Positions 11,230 through 21,837 of a stretch of 64,000 bases of DNA are shown piece after piece. The notes beneath the pieces are model-generated. The model did not search any database and was not told the DNA's origin. It was given only the letters and a program-made list of their open reading frames with translations. Every line of letters begins with the position of its first letter. The first letter of the stretch is position 1. The translations under genes were made by a program, and so were the position numbers. The DNA comes from Aspidapion aeneum (taxonomy: Eukaryota > Arthropoda > Insecta > Coleoptera > Brentidae), in contig OY755044.1 of NCBI GenBank assembly GCA_963576565.1, positions 96,424,752 to 96,488,751 on the forward strand, read 5' to 3'.

Positions 11230-11926
11230 TTTGTACTGAGTACTATAATTTTTATATTTTTATTTTTCATTGATAGAGCGCTTTCGGCATTTCGCCATCA
11301 TCAGTGTCCTAAAATTAAAGTAATTTTAAATTAAAATGTGATCGACTGTATTAGTTAGAACAGGTTACTTTTTCGAAAAATTATAAATTAATTATTATTA
11401 TAATACACTTACATCAAGAAAAATTGTATCTGATTTAAAGTCTAGTACATCTATTGTTACTTATCATCCCCTACTACTACTATTTTGCATTAATAAAATT
11501 GACTGAACAAATTGACGGCTCACTATAACGTAAAAATTCTTTGGTATTTTTTTTTGAAAACCTTAAAAACCACAAATCTTAATAACTATTAGTTAAAACT
11601 AAGGTTTCATAAAAAAAATTTTTTATTGGAATTACAAAAGTTATTTTCCTTTCTTTTTATTTTGTTTTTAAAGAACGGGACTTACTCTAGAGTTTCTAAA
11701 AACATAAACAAAACATAAAAAAGTATTTCTTCCAGTTGACATAAGCCAGGAACTTTGTCTTTCTACACTTTAAACCAGATACAATTTTTCTTGGTGTAAA
11801 CATATTTTCAAGTAAGTGAGATAATGTTTTTAAAACATAACCTGTTCTAACTAATATAGTCGATCACATTTTAATTTTAAGTTACTTTAATTTCAGGACA
11901 CTGATGATGGCGAAATGCCGATAGCT
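11230..11926. mobile_element. Penelope-like fold-back element with hammerhead-like cores in both arms
   Basis: The arm at about 11280-11445 is the inverse of about 11765-11926. Shared phrases include GATGATGGCGAAATGCCG, CTAACTAATATAGTCGATC and CAGATACAATTTTTCTTG. The outer edges carry CTGATGA + one base + GGC...GCC hairpin + GAAA (plus strand 11901-11923; minus strand 11304-11281). The left flank on the minus strand runs into a TTATAGTACTCAGTAC phrase. Inverted terminal repeats containing hammerhead-like motifs are known in PLEs. No RT or GIY-YIG coding remains in the loop of about 320 bp. The right arm abuts the LINE RNase H frame at 11925. Confidence 0.55.
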
Positions 11927-12645
11927 TATCAGCTCTAAAAGCATTAAGCTCACACAAAATTCAATCCAGACTAGTCTGGAATTGCCTTGAAACCCTAAGA
12001 CAGGCCAGCAGAACCAACAAGATCAGTCTTGTCTGGGTGCCAAGCCACACGGGAGTTGAAGGAAATGAAAAAGCAGACGCACTAGCCAGGGCGGGCGCAG
12101 AATCCGCGCTGGTTGAACCGGAGCCTTACTTCGGCTTACCTAAGGCCACAGTCACAAAAGAAATAGGAGAGTGGGTTGTTAGAAAGGGGAGTCAAAACTG
12201 GCGGGCAACCCTGAGACAACAACACTCCAAAAACTTTCTAAGCAAGCCAGACAAACACAGAACGAACCAACTCCTGGAATTAAACAGGAATAGCCTAAGA
12301 ATAATCACAGGGCTATACACAGTCCAATGCCGACTGAACAAACACATGAACAGACTGGGAGTAAACAACACACCAGCGTGTAGGTTCTGTGGTGTTGAGG
12401 AGAAAACGCAACTTCATCTAATCTGCCACTGCCTAGCAAGACAGATAACTAGGGCGAAAATATTCGGACCTGGACAGATAGAGCCTGAAGATCTTGAGGA
12501 AATATCACCAAACAAACTGATCTGCTTCATAAAGGAGATAGGTATTGGTGATATTTAAGTTAGGATGAGCCACAATAGACCACTTGAGTCGCAGTGGAGG
12601 GGCGACATTCGCACCACTCATAGTCAAACCTAACCTAATCTGGCA
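11925..12645 (+). pseudogene. LINE 3' end: RNase H and zinc knuckle (I-type clade)
   Basis: An open frame begins inside the RNase H domain (DSLSALKALSSHKI, about 11922), passes LVWVPSHTGVEGNEKADALA, the RNase H C-terminal signature, and ends at 12558 after a knuckle CRFCGVEEKTQLHLICHC (CCHC type, about 12388-12435). The start codon and all upstream RT are absent because the PLE-like element abuts it, so this is a 5'-truncated or interrupted copy. The frame of about 210 residues is uninterrupted, so the insertion is fairly young. The 3' UTR follows, with an A-rich end near 12645-12660. Confidence 0.85.
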
Positions 12646-12986
12646 CAGCACAAAAAAAAACCCTATTCATTTCAAAGTACAGTGCACGCAACCACTCCCC
12701 TTCACTGATATTTATTTAGAGCCGATTTTACCAAAACCAATTTCAATTTTATTCAAATTAAGTTTTTTTGCCTTTTCCAAAAAAATAATTTTGAAGACAT
12801 GAGCTGTCCCAAAACATTCTCTAGCATTTCTGAGTGAAGTGAGTTGAGACAGCAGCACTTTGCTTTTATTAAGTATATTTGTCTCAAAGAACTTTTACTA
12901 TTAGGACTATTTAGCGAAAAACAAAACATTTGTTTTAAATGTCTTATAAGTAAGCTTTCTATTAACGGCATGCTTTCAGATATACA

Positions 12987-13170
12987 CAGTGGCGGATCCA
13001 GGGGAGGACCAGAGGGGCCCGCCCCCGGCTCCCAAACATATAACTTATTTTTTAGTTTAGCAGCATCACTTATTTAAAATTTGTCACAAAATTGCGTAAT
13101 TTTTTAAAAATATTTTTATAATATTTGCGGCCACTTTGGCCCCCCCCTGGAAATCCTGGCTCCGCCGCTG
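12987..13170. mobile_element. hAT-type MITE, 184 bp, TSD GATATACA
   Basis: Starts CAGTGGCGGATCCAGGGG and ends CTGGCTCCGCCGCTG. It is flanked by the exact 8-bp duplication GATATACA (12979-12986 and 13171-13178). The ends are G/C-homopolymer rich with an AT-rich core. TSD length and CAGTGGCGG ends fix the hAT superfamily. There is no coding capacity. Confidence 0.9.
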
Positions 13171-13520
13171 GATATACATACATCAGTCAAGCGCGGATCT
13201 GCGGGTCAAAATCTAAGGGAAAGAGAAATAGTCGTCGGCATAACTGTTTATGTATATAGTTATTTCTCTAAGGGAAGGGGGGTAATTATAACGTTACATC
13301 CCCTCCCCTCCCCAAGTCCGCGCTTGAATTATGACAGCCATTAAAAAATATCATAAAAATTACCTAAAGGGTTTTGATTTTAAAATTATCTAGAGATTAA
13401 GTCTCTTATTAAAACAGCGACGGCGCGTGCCCTTACATAGTGGGGGCCAGTAGAACTTCTGCACTAAATAAAACTTTGCATTTTACAAACAAACACATTA
13501 TGGGTTTTGAAAGAATACTA

Positions 13521-15171
13521 CCGGGTGGGCCAAAAAAAAACCGGACAATTTTTTTTTAATTATAACTTTTGAACTATACAATCGATTTTAATGCGACAAA
13601 CTGCACTTGATAGAGAATTAATTAGAGTTTTGAACAAATATATTTTTTTGTCCACCATCTGAAAATCCAAGATGGCGGACGAAATTAAATTATACCCTTC
13701 AAAGATGGTGGTTTATTCTTTTGTTGCGAATATGTTTTAATCATTTATTTAAATCAGTAACAAAACTGCATTCTTGCCACGCACAACAAGGTATGAATCA
13801 GCAAAATCGGTTCGATGGTTCTAAAAAATACTCTGCCAATATATGGGCCCCTAAGCTCATACTAGGTACTATAGTTATAGTGTACGTGTGAGCTAATATA
13901 ACTAAAAACTGAAATATATTTTATTCAACTCCACACTAAATTACCTTTTGTTTGATACCACACAAGCCATGTTTCGACTTAAACTCAAATTTTTAAAATC
14001 CACCCCCACCCTTAAAAAAACAAAAACTAAAATGTATTTTGTTGAATTCCGGACTTAATTACCTTTCGTTTGATATCACACACGCCATATTTTCACTTAA
14101 ACTCTAATTTTTGAATTGTACCCCCACCCTTTTTTTAAAATAAATTAAAATGTATTTTGTTTAACTCCAGACTTCATTACCTTTCGTTTGATATCACACA
14201 CGCCATATTTTCACATAAACTTTAATTTTTGGAATCTATCCCCACCCTTTTATTTGGTTTGTGTTCGGTGGATTTTATTTATTTTTAAATGGGACCATCT
14301 CGACCCAAGACCCAGCATAGGTACCAAATTTCATTGAAATGGGCCAAGAGGTTTTTGAGTTATGCGCGTTGGTCGTTACAGACAGACATACAGACAGACA
14401 GACAGACAGACAGACATACAGACAGACAGACAGATGGTGCAACAAAAAAGTTTCAAAATCATCTGAAACGCAAAGATATATAAAAATTTTTGAAATCGGA
14501 GCAACTTTTTTTTTCTCGAAAAAATTAGGATCACCATAGCTCACACTACTATAGTATAGTATATGTGTGAGCTAAAATGTTTTAAGTAGTGTTTTTCTAT
14601 AGATTAAAAAAAACTAAAACATTTTTCAGAAAATAAGAATAAACACGCCATTTTGAAGAATCAAGTATGATTCTGTCCGCCATCTTAAATTTTAAGATGG
14701 CGGTAAATTTTGATCATGATCTTTAAAAAGAAATTAATTCTCACCAGGATGTTTTTTATTTCATCAAAATCGGTTTAGTAGTAATGAATTTATAAGGAAA
14801 TAAATGCAGACATGATTGGCAAGGCAATCGTATAATATGCAAAACAATGGTTGAAACAAAAATATGTTTTTTAGAACCACTGGACCGATTTTGCTAGTTC
14901 ATACATTGTTCTGCGTGGCAAGAATGCAGCTTTTTCACTAATTAAAAAAAATAATTAAAGCATGTTCGCAAGACAAGAATAAACGAGCACCTTTGAAGGG
15001 TACATTTTTCGTCCGCCATCTTGGATTTTGAGATGGTGGACAAAAAAATATATTTAGTCAAAACTATGATTAATTCTCTATCAAATGCAGTTTGTCCCAT
15101 TAAAATCGATTGTATAGTTCAAAAGTTATATTAATATAAAAAAATTGTCCGGTTTTTTTTGGCCCACCCGG
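13521..15171. mobile_element. Long-TIR DNA element (Tc1/mariner-type TA target), split by a HINE
   Basis: Starts CCGGGTGGGCCAAAAA and ends TTTTTTGGCCCACCCGG, flanked by TA (13519-13520 and 15172-15173). The arms are long. About 300 bp on each side align inverted, including AACTATACAATCGATTTTAA, TCCAAGATGGCGGACGAAA and ATTCTTGCCACGC. The intact middle (about 14590-14830) also contains a GATGGCGG/CCGCCATC inverted pair. There is no transposase. TA target choice suggests a mariner-type transposase in trans. Confidence 0.75.
13825..14578 (-). mobile_element. HINE-like family A element, copy 3, nested
   Basis: A full-length inverted copy: AATACTCTGCCAATATATGG end, right hairpin, three minisatellite units, CAGA microsatellite (14381-14433), then the end hairpin to GTGAGCTAAAA. 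It interrupts the left arm of the 13521-15171 element directly after GGTTCTAAAAAA. The inverted right arm keeps the uninterrupted GGTTCTAAAAAAC, which fixes the insertion point in an A/T run, as expected for Helentron-type insertion. Confidence 0.85.
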
Positions 15172-15203
15172 TATATGGCCTAAAAAAAGACGCGCCGCCG
15201 ATG

Positions 15204-15764
15204 TATTAAGATATCAATCAACTTTGCAAGGTATAAAATACATGCATGAGATATAACTTAAGAGGTGTCTCAAGTGATACAATTTTACGGTACCTAATTA
15301 TAATATAAAAATAGGAAACTTTTGGGGAAATACAAGTTTTCAAATAAAAAAAAATTGTAAAAACCTTTGATCATGAAAATTAAAACAACCAAAACAAAAT
15401 ACAACTCAAAAAAGAGAAGTTAAAACACCATGTGTGATTACATTGAAGTGAAAAATTTATTTTTTCCGTTATTTTTATTGGCTCAAAAACTCTTCGGTTC
15501 GGTTCATTATTATTATGTCATCTTCAACGTTAATGAAATTAACAATAGAGACATATTGGAAAATCAAAAATAAGGCTAGCATTAATAAGGCTAGCATTAA
15601 TAAGGCAACAACTTTATTTAAATATTGCTAGAGCTAAACGCGGCTGGTAAAAATGAGTTATTGGAACATGCTTTTTATATCTACGGCTTTCCCTTATTTT
15701 TAACCTCACTTTTCAATAGTTAATCATTAGGTTGGTATATCAAGTTGTTTTTTTTTGTTATACT
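15204..15764. other. AT-rich spacer without recognised features
   Basis: No frame or recurrent module is convincing. A short direct duplication AATAAGGCTAGCATT occurs near 15570-15600. Confidence 0.4.
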
Positions 15765-16349
15765 CAGTGGCGGCTGCTACAGGGAGGGGAACGGGGCAGT
15801 GCCCTTCCAAAACTAGACAACAAACAGTATTTTTAATTGATTTAATTAAAAAAATTCAAATTTTCCGGTACGACATGTCTAGTTCTTTTTTTTAGTCTGT
15901 GTATGGATGGTTGTTCTCGCGCGGGGGCGGGAGGAATGTTTGTTTTAGTTCACGTCGGCCATATTCATCGTGCGAAAACGTTAGTTGCCCTTCCTACGTG
16001 TTGCTGGCTCTATCCTTAGTAAAGACGTATGAGATTGTTTTGATTTAGGCTAGGTCAATAGTTTAAAGCCTTGCCGATCGCGTGTCCATTGTTGACTGAT
16101 ATTAGGTACCAATTGAATAGTGCCTATAGGCAAAACATAATGAAAATGTGGCAAAAAATAGACATATACTTGGTAGGTTAATACACTGTTTAAAATTCTG
16201 TGGGATTTTTGAGGTTGCTCTACGGGGCCATGATAAGTCTGAAACTGGTGCTAATCTTTCGACTTTATCTATAAACAAATAAACTAAAAACTACACCAAG
16301 TAGCTGCTTCTTGCCCCCCCTCAATTTATAATGTCACCAGGCACCACTG
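15765..16349. mobile_element. hAT non-autonomous element
   Basis: Starts CAGTGGCGGCTGCTACAGG with a G-rich stretch and ends CACCAGGCACCACTG. Internal phrases (CTAGACAACAAACAGT, ACGTCGGCCATATTCATCG, CTACACCAAGTAGCTGC) are shared with the hAT copies at 9470, 18543 and 57981, so it is a deletion derivative of the same family. The flanking 8-mers GTTATACT and GGTACATA do not match, so the TSD has decayed or the ends were rearranged. Confidence 0.7.
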
Positions 16350-16819
16350 GGTACATACGTATCTCAAGAAATGGAATGAAGAAAAAATATCTGTTTTCCA
16401 AATTTAAATTACACGAAATTTTATGTTCAAGTTATTAATTGGAAAATTTAATGCAAAGCTGGTAGTGTCGGAATTACAGATTTAAATTCAAAATTAAAAT
16501 ATTTTCTGAGTTTATATTATTATTAAAATTTTTAACTTACGAAAATTACACAGTCACTACAAAGCACACCACAATTGCAAAGGAACGCAACACAATAGTA
16601 ATATTAATGTATTATTTATGAATAGTATGGTTTTGTTGCAATTAATAAAGTTAACAAACTTGGGCTATTGGCCCGTGCGTGACCAAAGAGGAAAATGACA
16701 CATGCGATTCAATGACATCTATAGATATAAAATGTTATTATACCCTTCTTAAACAAAATATATTGAATATAAATTTACACCGAAACTTCTCTCGCCCATA
16801 ATTAAATAGGTCGTTCTAT

Positions 16820-17165
16820 TTCTATTTTTATTTAGCCTTCTTCGATCAATCCTTGGACATAGGCCTCCCCTAATATCGTCCACTCTTCTCTGTCTGTCGC
16901 CGTGTTCATCCATCTATTCCCGCATGTTCCTTTAAATCGTCCGCCCATCCCATTTGAGGTCTTCTAGTTTATACATTTCGATCGTCTTTCTGTCTAATAT
17001 TGTGACCGGCAAATTTCCATTTTAATTTTGCTACTTCTCCTCTGACATCCCTTACTTTTGTTTTATTTCTTATCCATTCATTCCTTTTTTTATCTGTTAG
17101 CTTTACATGTAACATTTGTCTTTCCATTGATCTTTGGGCTTTTGTCACCTTATCCATGTTTCATT
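16820..17165 (-). pseudogene. LINE reverse-transcriptase C-terminal fragment (3' part of split copy)
   Basis: The minus strand reads MDKVTKAQRSMERQMLHVKL, then TDKKRNEWIRNKTKVRDV and EVAKLKWKFAGHNIRQKDD. This is the C-terminal region of the insect endonuclease-RT LINEs (the WxGHIxRxxDxR region). The following AGGCCTATGTCCAAGGATTG phrase is a common 3' end of this family. Its 5' partner lies at 18233-18420 across the inserted SINE and HINE. Confidence 0.75.
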
Positions 17166-17178
17166 TTGTAAGTTTTTT

Positions 17179-17358
17179 AATTTTTTTTTATTTATACTGG
17201 GACTTTCCCTCCAATCAGGATCAATCGTCCAGTTTCGCAAAGGTCAAGCAAGGTTAAAGCATTTTTAAAAAAACACAAACAACCACGTACCTAGCCAGGA
17301 ATCGAACCCGGGCCGCTGGTGTGGGAAACAAACATTGCTACCACTACACCACGACGGC
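17179..17358 (-). mobile_element. tRNA-derived SINE (tRNA-Gly-like head)
   Basis: The minus strand starts GCCGTCGTGGTGTAGTGGTA (A box), continues with an anticodon loop TTCCCAC, giving anticodon CCC, and has B box GGTTCGATTCC at about 17298-17308. This matches tRNA-Gly organisation. A body of about 110 bp and an A-rich tail ending AAATAAAAAAAAAT follow. Total length of about 180 bp and an internal Pol III promoter fit a SINE. It lies inside the LINE frame, immediately beside the end of HINE copy 4. The acceptor stem is partly mismatched, so it is not a functional tRNA gene. Confidence 0.75.
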
Positions 17359-17362
17359 GACT

Positions 17363-17926
17363 AAAATACTCTGCCAATATATGGGCCCCTAAGCTCACAC
17401 TAGGTACTATAGTTATAGTGTACGTGTGAGCTAATATAACTAAAAACTGAAATATATTTTATTCAACTCCAGACTAAATTACCTTTTGTTTGATACCACA
17501 CAAGCCATGTTTTGACTTAAACTCAAATTTTTGAAATCTACCCCCACCCTTAAAAAAACAAAAACTAAAATGTATTTTGTTTAACTCCGGACTCAATTAA
17601 TTACCTTTAGTTTGATATCACACACGCCATATTTCACTTAAACTCTAATTTTTGAAATATACCCCCACCCTTTTTTTAACATAAATTAGAATGTATTTTG
17701 TTTACCTCCAGACTCAATTACCTTTCGTTTGACATCACACACGCCATATTTTCACATAAACTCTAGTTTTTGAAATAAACCCCCACCCTTTTATTTGGCT
17801 TGTGTTCGGTGGATTTTGTTCATTTTTAAATGGGACCATCTCGACCCAAGGCCCAGCCTAAGTACCAAATTTCATTAAAATCGGCCAAGCGGTTTTTGAG
17901 TTATGCGTGTTGGTCGTTACAGACAT

Positions 17927-18025
<99 letters not shown>

Positions 18026-18032
18026 GGCAGCC

Positions 18033-18109
<77 letters not shown>

Positions 18110-18148
18110 GGCAGGCAGGCAGACAGACAGACAGACAGGCAGGCAGGC

Positions 18149-18231
<83 letters not shown>

Positions 18232-18232
18232 A
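17363..18232 (-). mobile_element. HINE-like family A element, copy 4, truncated at an expanded microsatellite
   Basis: Has the TACTCTGCCAATATATGG end, the hairpin, three minisatellite units and the ATAACTCAAAAACCGC block (inverted). It then enters a CAGA/GACA tract from about 17918 to 18231. The expected GCGCAACAAAAAAGTTTC block and end hairpin beyond the tract are missing. Instead LINE sequence begins at 18233. Confidence 0.8.
17918..18231. repeat. Tetranucleotide microsatellite (CAGA/TCTG)n, about 310 bp
   Basis: Nearly pure CAGA repeat with a few CAGG and CAGC variants around 18025 and 18110-18145. Long Asp-Arg-Gln-Thr or Cys-Leu-Ser-Val frames across it exist in every phase purely because the repeat lacks stops. 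It is expected to be length-variable and error-prone in assemblies. Confidence 0.97.
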
Positions 18233-18378
18233 GTGTCCAGGTCTGGGATCCATAAGTGAGTACAGGAAGGATACATTGGTTATACACTTTCCTTTGGAGG
18301 TACTGAAGATATTTCTTATTTTTTAATATGTAGCTTAATTGAATGCTGCCCAGGCCAATCTTTGTTTAATATTCAAAT
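18233..18378 (-). pseudogene. LINE fragment (5' part of split copy)
   Basis: The minus strand reads [19 protein letters not shown] directly before the microsatellite. This is the conserved LY(G/R)SETW region of LINE RT C-terminal domains. In intact relatives the 16969-17157 segment follows it shortly, so the two are halves of one copy separated by the SINE and HINE insertions. Confidence 0.7.
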
Positions 18379-18380
18379 AA

Positions 18381-18418
18381 TACCTTCCCTAGCCATTGCT
18401 ACGCGGGCTAGGAAAGTA
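18381..18418 (+). mobile_element. Family B terminal fragment
   Basis: ACCTTCCCTAGCCATTGCTA and CGCGGGCTAGGAAAGT match the right end of the 1269-1752 element. Nothing else of the element is present. Confidence 0.55.
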
Positions 18419-18542
18419 ATAAATGAGCATGGCAAATTTTTTGTTTTTACAACTAATTTACGGATAATTAACGGCAAATTATGAGCATATATATATTTTT
18501 TTAATTTCCAAAGTTGTTCTGTTAACTTTGTATACTTACTAC

Positions 18543-19345
18543 CAGTGGCGACTCCTGAAATTATAAGTTGGGGGGGATAGGAGCAGAAATTTATATTGCA
18601 TTGAAAAGGAGATAAAAAAAACTTACCTAAACAATTTTATTTTAGCATTTTACAAACCAACAGCTACTTGGTGTAGTTTTTAGTTTATTTGTTTACAGAT
18701 AAAGTCTGTTCGCCCTTCTTTTACATGCGCAAAGTGCTCGGATTAGCACCAGTTTCAGACTCATCATGGCCCCGTAGACCAACCTCAAAAATCCCACAGA
18801 ATTTTAAACAGTCTATTAACCTACTAAGTATATGTCTATTTTTTACCACATTTTCATTATGTTCGGTAATGTTTTGCATATAGGCACTATTCAATTGGCA
18901 CCTAATATCAGTCTTGCCTAGCATAGAAAATTCTATGTGATTATTTAAATAAGGAGCACTTTCTTTGTGTCTTTAACTTTTCACTTGATATTACACCCTA
19001 AAGATTTTATTTGTAATCGAAGTAATTATGTCAACGTATTTAAATTTGCACAGTTAGTTATATAATCGACGGTATTTATTTCCATTTTGAAAACAAACAG
19101 AAAAAAAACAAACAATGGACATGCGACCGGCAAGGCTTTTAACTAATGATCCTACCCCAAATCAAAACAAACTCATATGTCTTCACTACGAATAGAACCG
19201 ACAACAGGTAGGAAGGGCAACGAACGTTTTCGCACGATAAATATGGCCGAACCCATACACTGTTGAAAATCGGGTGAAATTGAAATTTTGTCCCGCGCGG
19301 TGCTGCCGGCTTGTAATTATTTACGCTAAAAAAGTTTACCCAATT
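18543..19345 (-). mobile_element. hAT relic (same family as 57981-59321)
   Basis: Starts CAGTGGCGACTCCTGAAATT with a G-run and shares CAGCTACTTGGTGTAG, CCTAATATCAGTCTTGCCTA and CAAACAATGGACATGCG phrases with the other copies. Minus-strand frames are broken. The right end is not preserved (the usual CCGCCACTG terminus is missing), so the limit near 19345 is approximate. Confidence 0.65.
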
Positions 19346-19733
19346 AATCTCCACTGCTTTATACTGGAATTTTTTTTTTTTTAATAATTTCATTATCATT
19401 TTTTATTTCAAAATTATCAGACAATAAACTTTGGTAGTTATCTAAACTACTAAAGTTTAAACTCGTTTTTCTCAGAAAGTCAAATTTCTACATGTAGCTT
19501 TCTTCTTAGGGACGGTAGATTATTAACCTTTAGCGAGGTAAGTAAAAATAAAAAGCGATACACTGAACTATATCTGCCGCACTGTGTTAATTATCGCAAT
19601 AAAATATTAAACAAAGCACTGTTAGTATCAGATCTGATGAGTACAATAACTTTTGTTTGGATATTATTATTGTAAAAGTGGTAATTAATTACTTGTACAA
19701 ACGTCATCAAATCTGCCATCAAAGTCGGACCTA

Positions 19734-19889
19734 ATCTTCCTAGCCCATGCAGCAATGGCTAGAGAAGGTATTATTTTTCAGATAACGCCGAAAATGTATT
19801 ATTTGGGTTTATTTGGACCTATTTTAGAAATATTGTCGTGTCTATGTGTGTGTGTGTGTATGTCTTGCCGTAACACGATAACTCCTGAA
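19734..19889 (-). mobile_element. Family B element, partial copy
   Basis: TCTTCCTAGCCCATGCAGCA, then GGCTAGAGAAGGTATT, a TG microsatellite and CCGTAACACGATAACTCCTG, i.e. the family B end in inverse orientation. It is cut at about 19889, where the palindromic element begins. Confidence 0.65.
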
Positions 19890-20132
19890 CCAGATCAACC
19901 CTTATTGCGTTGACACGTGAGCGTCAAATCAACGGAATTTTTAAGCCAAATAATACTAACAAGTTAGTAACACTAACAAGTTAGTAATACTAACAAGTTA
20001 GTAATACTAACAAGTTAGTAATACTAACAGGTTAGTAATACTAGCAAGTTAGTATTATTTGGCTTAAAAATTCCGCTGATTTGACGCTCACGTGTCTGAT
20101 AGCGGGTCAAAACGCAATAAGCGTTGATCTGG
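19890..20132. repeat. Large palindrome with an internal array of palindromic 16-mers
   Basis: Outer arms CCAGATCAAC...GCGTTGACACGTGAGCG and CGCTCACGTGTC...GCGTTGATCTGG are inverse, as are AATTTTTAAGCCAAATAAT and ATTATTTGGCTTAAAAATT. Between them, 19966-20056 holds about five or six copies of TACTAACAAGTTAGTA, itself a palindrome. The whole could form one long cruciform or hairpin of about 240 bp. It may be a fold-back MITE. Open frames across it are not meaningful. Confidence 0.85.
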
Positions 20133-20321
20133 CCTGAAAGGCAGAAGAACTGACGTAGGTCACCGATTATTTTGTTTCTTTTTATTTTATTATTATTATT
20201 TGCAGTTAGACGGTAGTCCGATTTACTGCTTTTCTTTAGTTCCGGTTGCAAATGTCACTATTTTATTGTCACTTTTTTTCACATTTTTTTATTTTTTATT
20301 TTTATCTCACTAATTGTGGCC

Positions 20322-21526
20322 CATTGGCGTAGCTAGGGGGTGGGGGGGCAGGGGGGGCCTGGCCCCCCCTGAAGTCTCTCAGGCCCCCCTAAGATATTTT
20401 AGGCCTCCCCTACCGAATACTAGTAAAAGAACATGACGCTGAAAATACATACTTTTCTATTATTATTCGGGAAATATTCAAATAAAATAGGTGCATTAAA
20501 ATTTAAAATCATTCAGATAATGTTTACATTTCAGGAAAAAGCCCTTGTCTTGCGGAATTAATCTTTTTCTCTTTAAATTATCGGTAACTTTTCTGCACTT
20601 ATGCAATTTCCCGAAAATATTTTTTAAATTTAAACATAATTATGCATATTGAATATTTCATACATATTGGCGACATCTTGTAAAATATTATAGAAGTGTA
20701 AGTTAAATTTCGTTTTTAAATGAAGACAGCGATTTTTGCCCCTCTGTTTCCGAAATCGGGTTGTAGATGTCGTAAGGTTATAAAAGACCTTTTTAAACTG
20801 TTTTTCTAAAATAAATATAATAATCTTTTTAGTTTTTTTGAGGTTAGCATTTAGTGTCTTATGAAAATTTTCCGATTTTGGTGACAATTTCATAACCATT
20901 TTCATATTAAGTTTTCCCACGTCGTTAAATGGAATAAATTCGTCGAGCAATACCGGGAAATTTTTAATATTAATACTTCTACTCTAAGAGCAGAAATGAC
21001 CGTTTTAAAGAATTGTATTTTTCGGTTAAATCAAACTGTTGGTCATGATTCTATCAAACAACATATAGCAGAAAACACCTATCCAAACCTCTACCAACTT
21101 TTTAAAGTTGCGAGTATTCTTCCAATTTCAAGTGCAACTTGCGAGAGGTCTTTCTCTACCATGAGGAGAGTTTTTAATCGGCTTAGAACAACTATGACTC
21201 AAGAGAGACACTCAGGTTTGTCATTGTTATTCATAGAAAAAGATGTTGAGGTCGACTTAGACAGTGTGGTAGACGCTTTCAGTCAGCGACGTAGAAAACT
21301 TTCTTTGTAGAATTGCTGAATTACATACTTCCTGTGTATTCATATAAATAAGTTGGTAAATGTATTATTAAATTTGTTATATTAAAATATTAGAACATTT
21401 AATGCGCGTATTTTTTTTTTATTCGTTGCACACTTTGCACGACTCTTTAAAACCTATGTTTGTTTTTTGTTCAAGATAGACCGGGGCCACGGCCCCCCCT
21501 GAAAAGCAAGGCTAGCTACGCCAATG
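20322..21526 (+). mobile_element. hAT element, copy 1, TSD TTGTGGCC/TTGTGGGC
   Basis: Ends CATTGGCGTAGCTAGG...GGCTAGCTACGCCAATG form the TIR. The flanking 8-mers TTGTGGCC (20314-20321) and TTGTGGGC (21527-21534) differ at one base, diagnostic for hAT. Both subterminal regions are GGGGGG/CCCCCC rich. Total 1205 bp, much shorter than an autonomous hAT, because most of the transposase is deleted. Close copies lie at 23753-24874 and from 62831. Confidence 0.92.
20948..21310 (+). pseudogene. hAT transposase C-terminal (dimerisation) fragment, copy 1
   Basis: The frame is open from about FVEQYREIFNINTSTLRAEM to the stop at 21308-21310. It contains YPNLYQLFKVASILPISSAT, CERSFSTMRRVFNRLRTTM and GLSLLFIEKDVEVDLDSVVD. 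This is the hAT family C-terminal dimerisation domain (consensus LPxxxxxxERxFSxxxxxxxxxRxxxxxxxxxxLxxL). The catalytic DDE part is absent. The similar 'long' minus-strand frame over 20630-20950 is antisense and shared only because the copies are recent. Confidence 0.85.
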
Positions 21527-21837
21527 TTGTGGGCAATATTGATCAAGTCTATTCTTAAAGGTGTTTGTGGTTGGAGCATTGATAATGTTCTCTGGAAGTC
21601 TATTCCAATCGTTAACGACTCTATTGTAGAGAAAGTTTTTGCGAGAGAGTCTTCTCCAGCTCTTTGTATTGAGTTTTAGAGAGTTTCCTCGCAAGTTTGT
21701 ATTGCGGTTTCTGGAGAAAAAATCAATGTCACAGTTGTAATGACCTTTTAAAATCTTAAATGTTTCAATTAAATCGCCTATTCTCCTTCGTTCTGCCAGT
21801 GTGGTAAGGCCCAATTTAGCTAATCTTTCTTCATACA

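Larger units (their letters stand above)
13415..15203. mobile_element. hAT-type MITE split by a nested element, TSD TATTAAAA/TATTAAGA
   Basis: The outer layer of a nest. The left part CAGCGACGGCGCGTGCCC (13415-13520) and the right part ending GACGCGCCGCCGATG (15174-15203) together match the uninterrupted element at 55607-55755. Flanking 8-mers TATTAAAA (13407-13414) and TATTAAGA (15204-15211) differ at one base. Without the insert it would be about 135 bp. Confidence 0.8.

Noticed and set aside
11278..11304. Fully functional hammerhead in the 11.3/11.9 kb arms
   Set aside because: CTGATGA, a short GGC/GCC hairpin and GAAA are present, but stem III, the UH cleavage site and stem I are not convincing. 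Kept only as a hammerhead-like PLE motif.
17858..18326. Long Gln-Thr-Asp-Arg and Cys-Leu-Ser-Val frames as possible repetitive proteins
   Set aside because: They exist in all phases of both strands of a TCTG/CAGA microsatellite, which has no stop codons. They disappear with the repeat. The same applies at 47303-47842 and in the shorter HINE copies.
19966..20056. CRISPR-like array
   Set aside because: Units are contiguous, palindromic and without spacers, in a clearly eukaryotic context.
20630..20950. Minus-strand 106-codon frame repeated in the three hAT copies, as a second conserved gene
   Set aside because: It is antisense to the hAT interior and is conserved only because the copies are nearly identical. 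One copy extends it differently by frameshift, and no known motif is seen.
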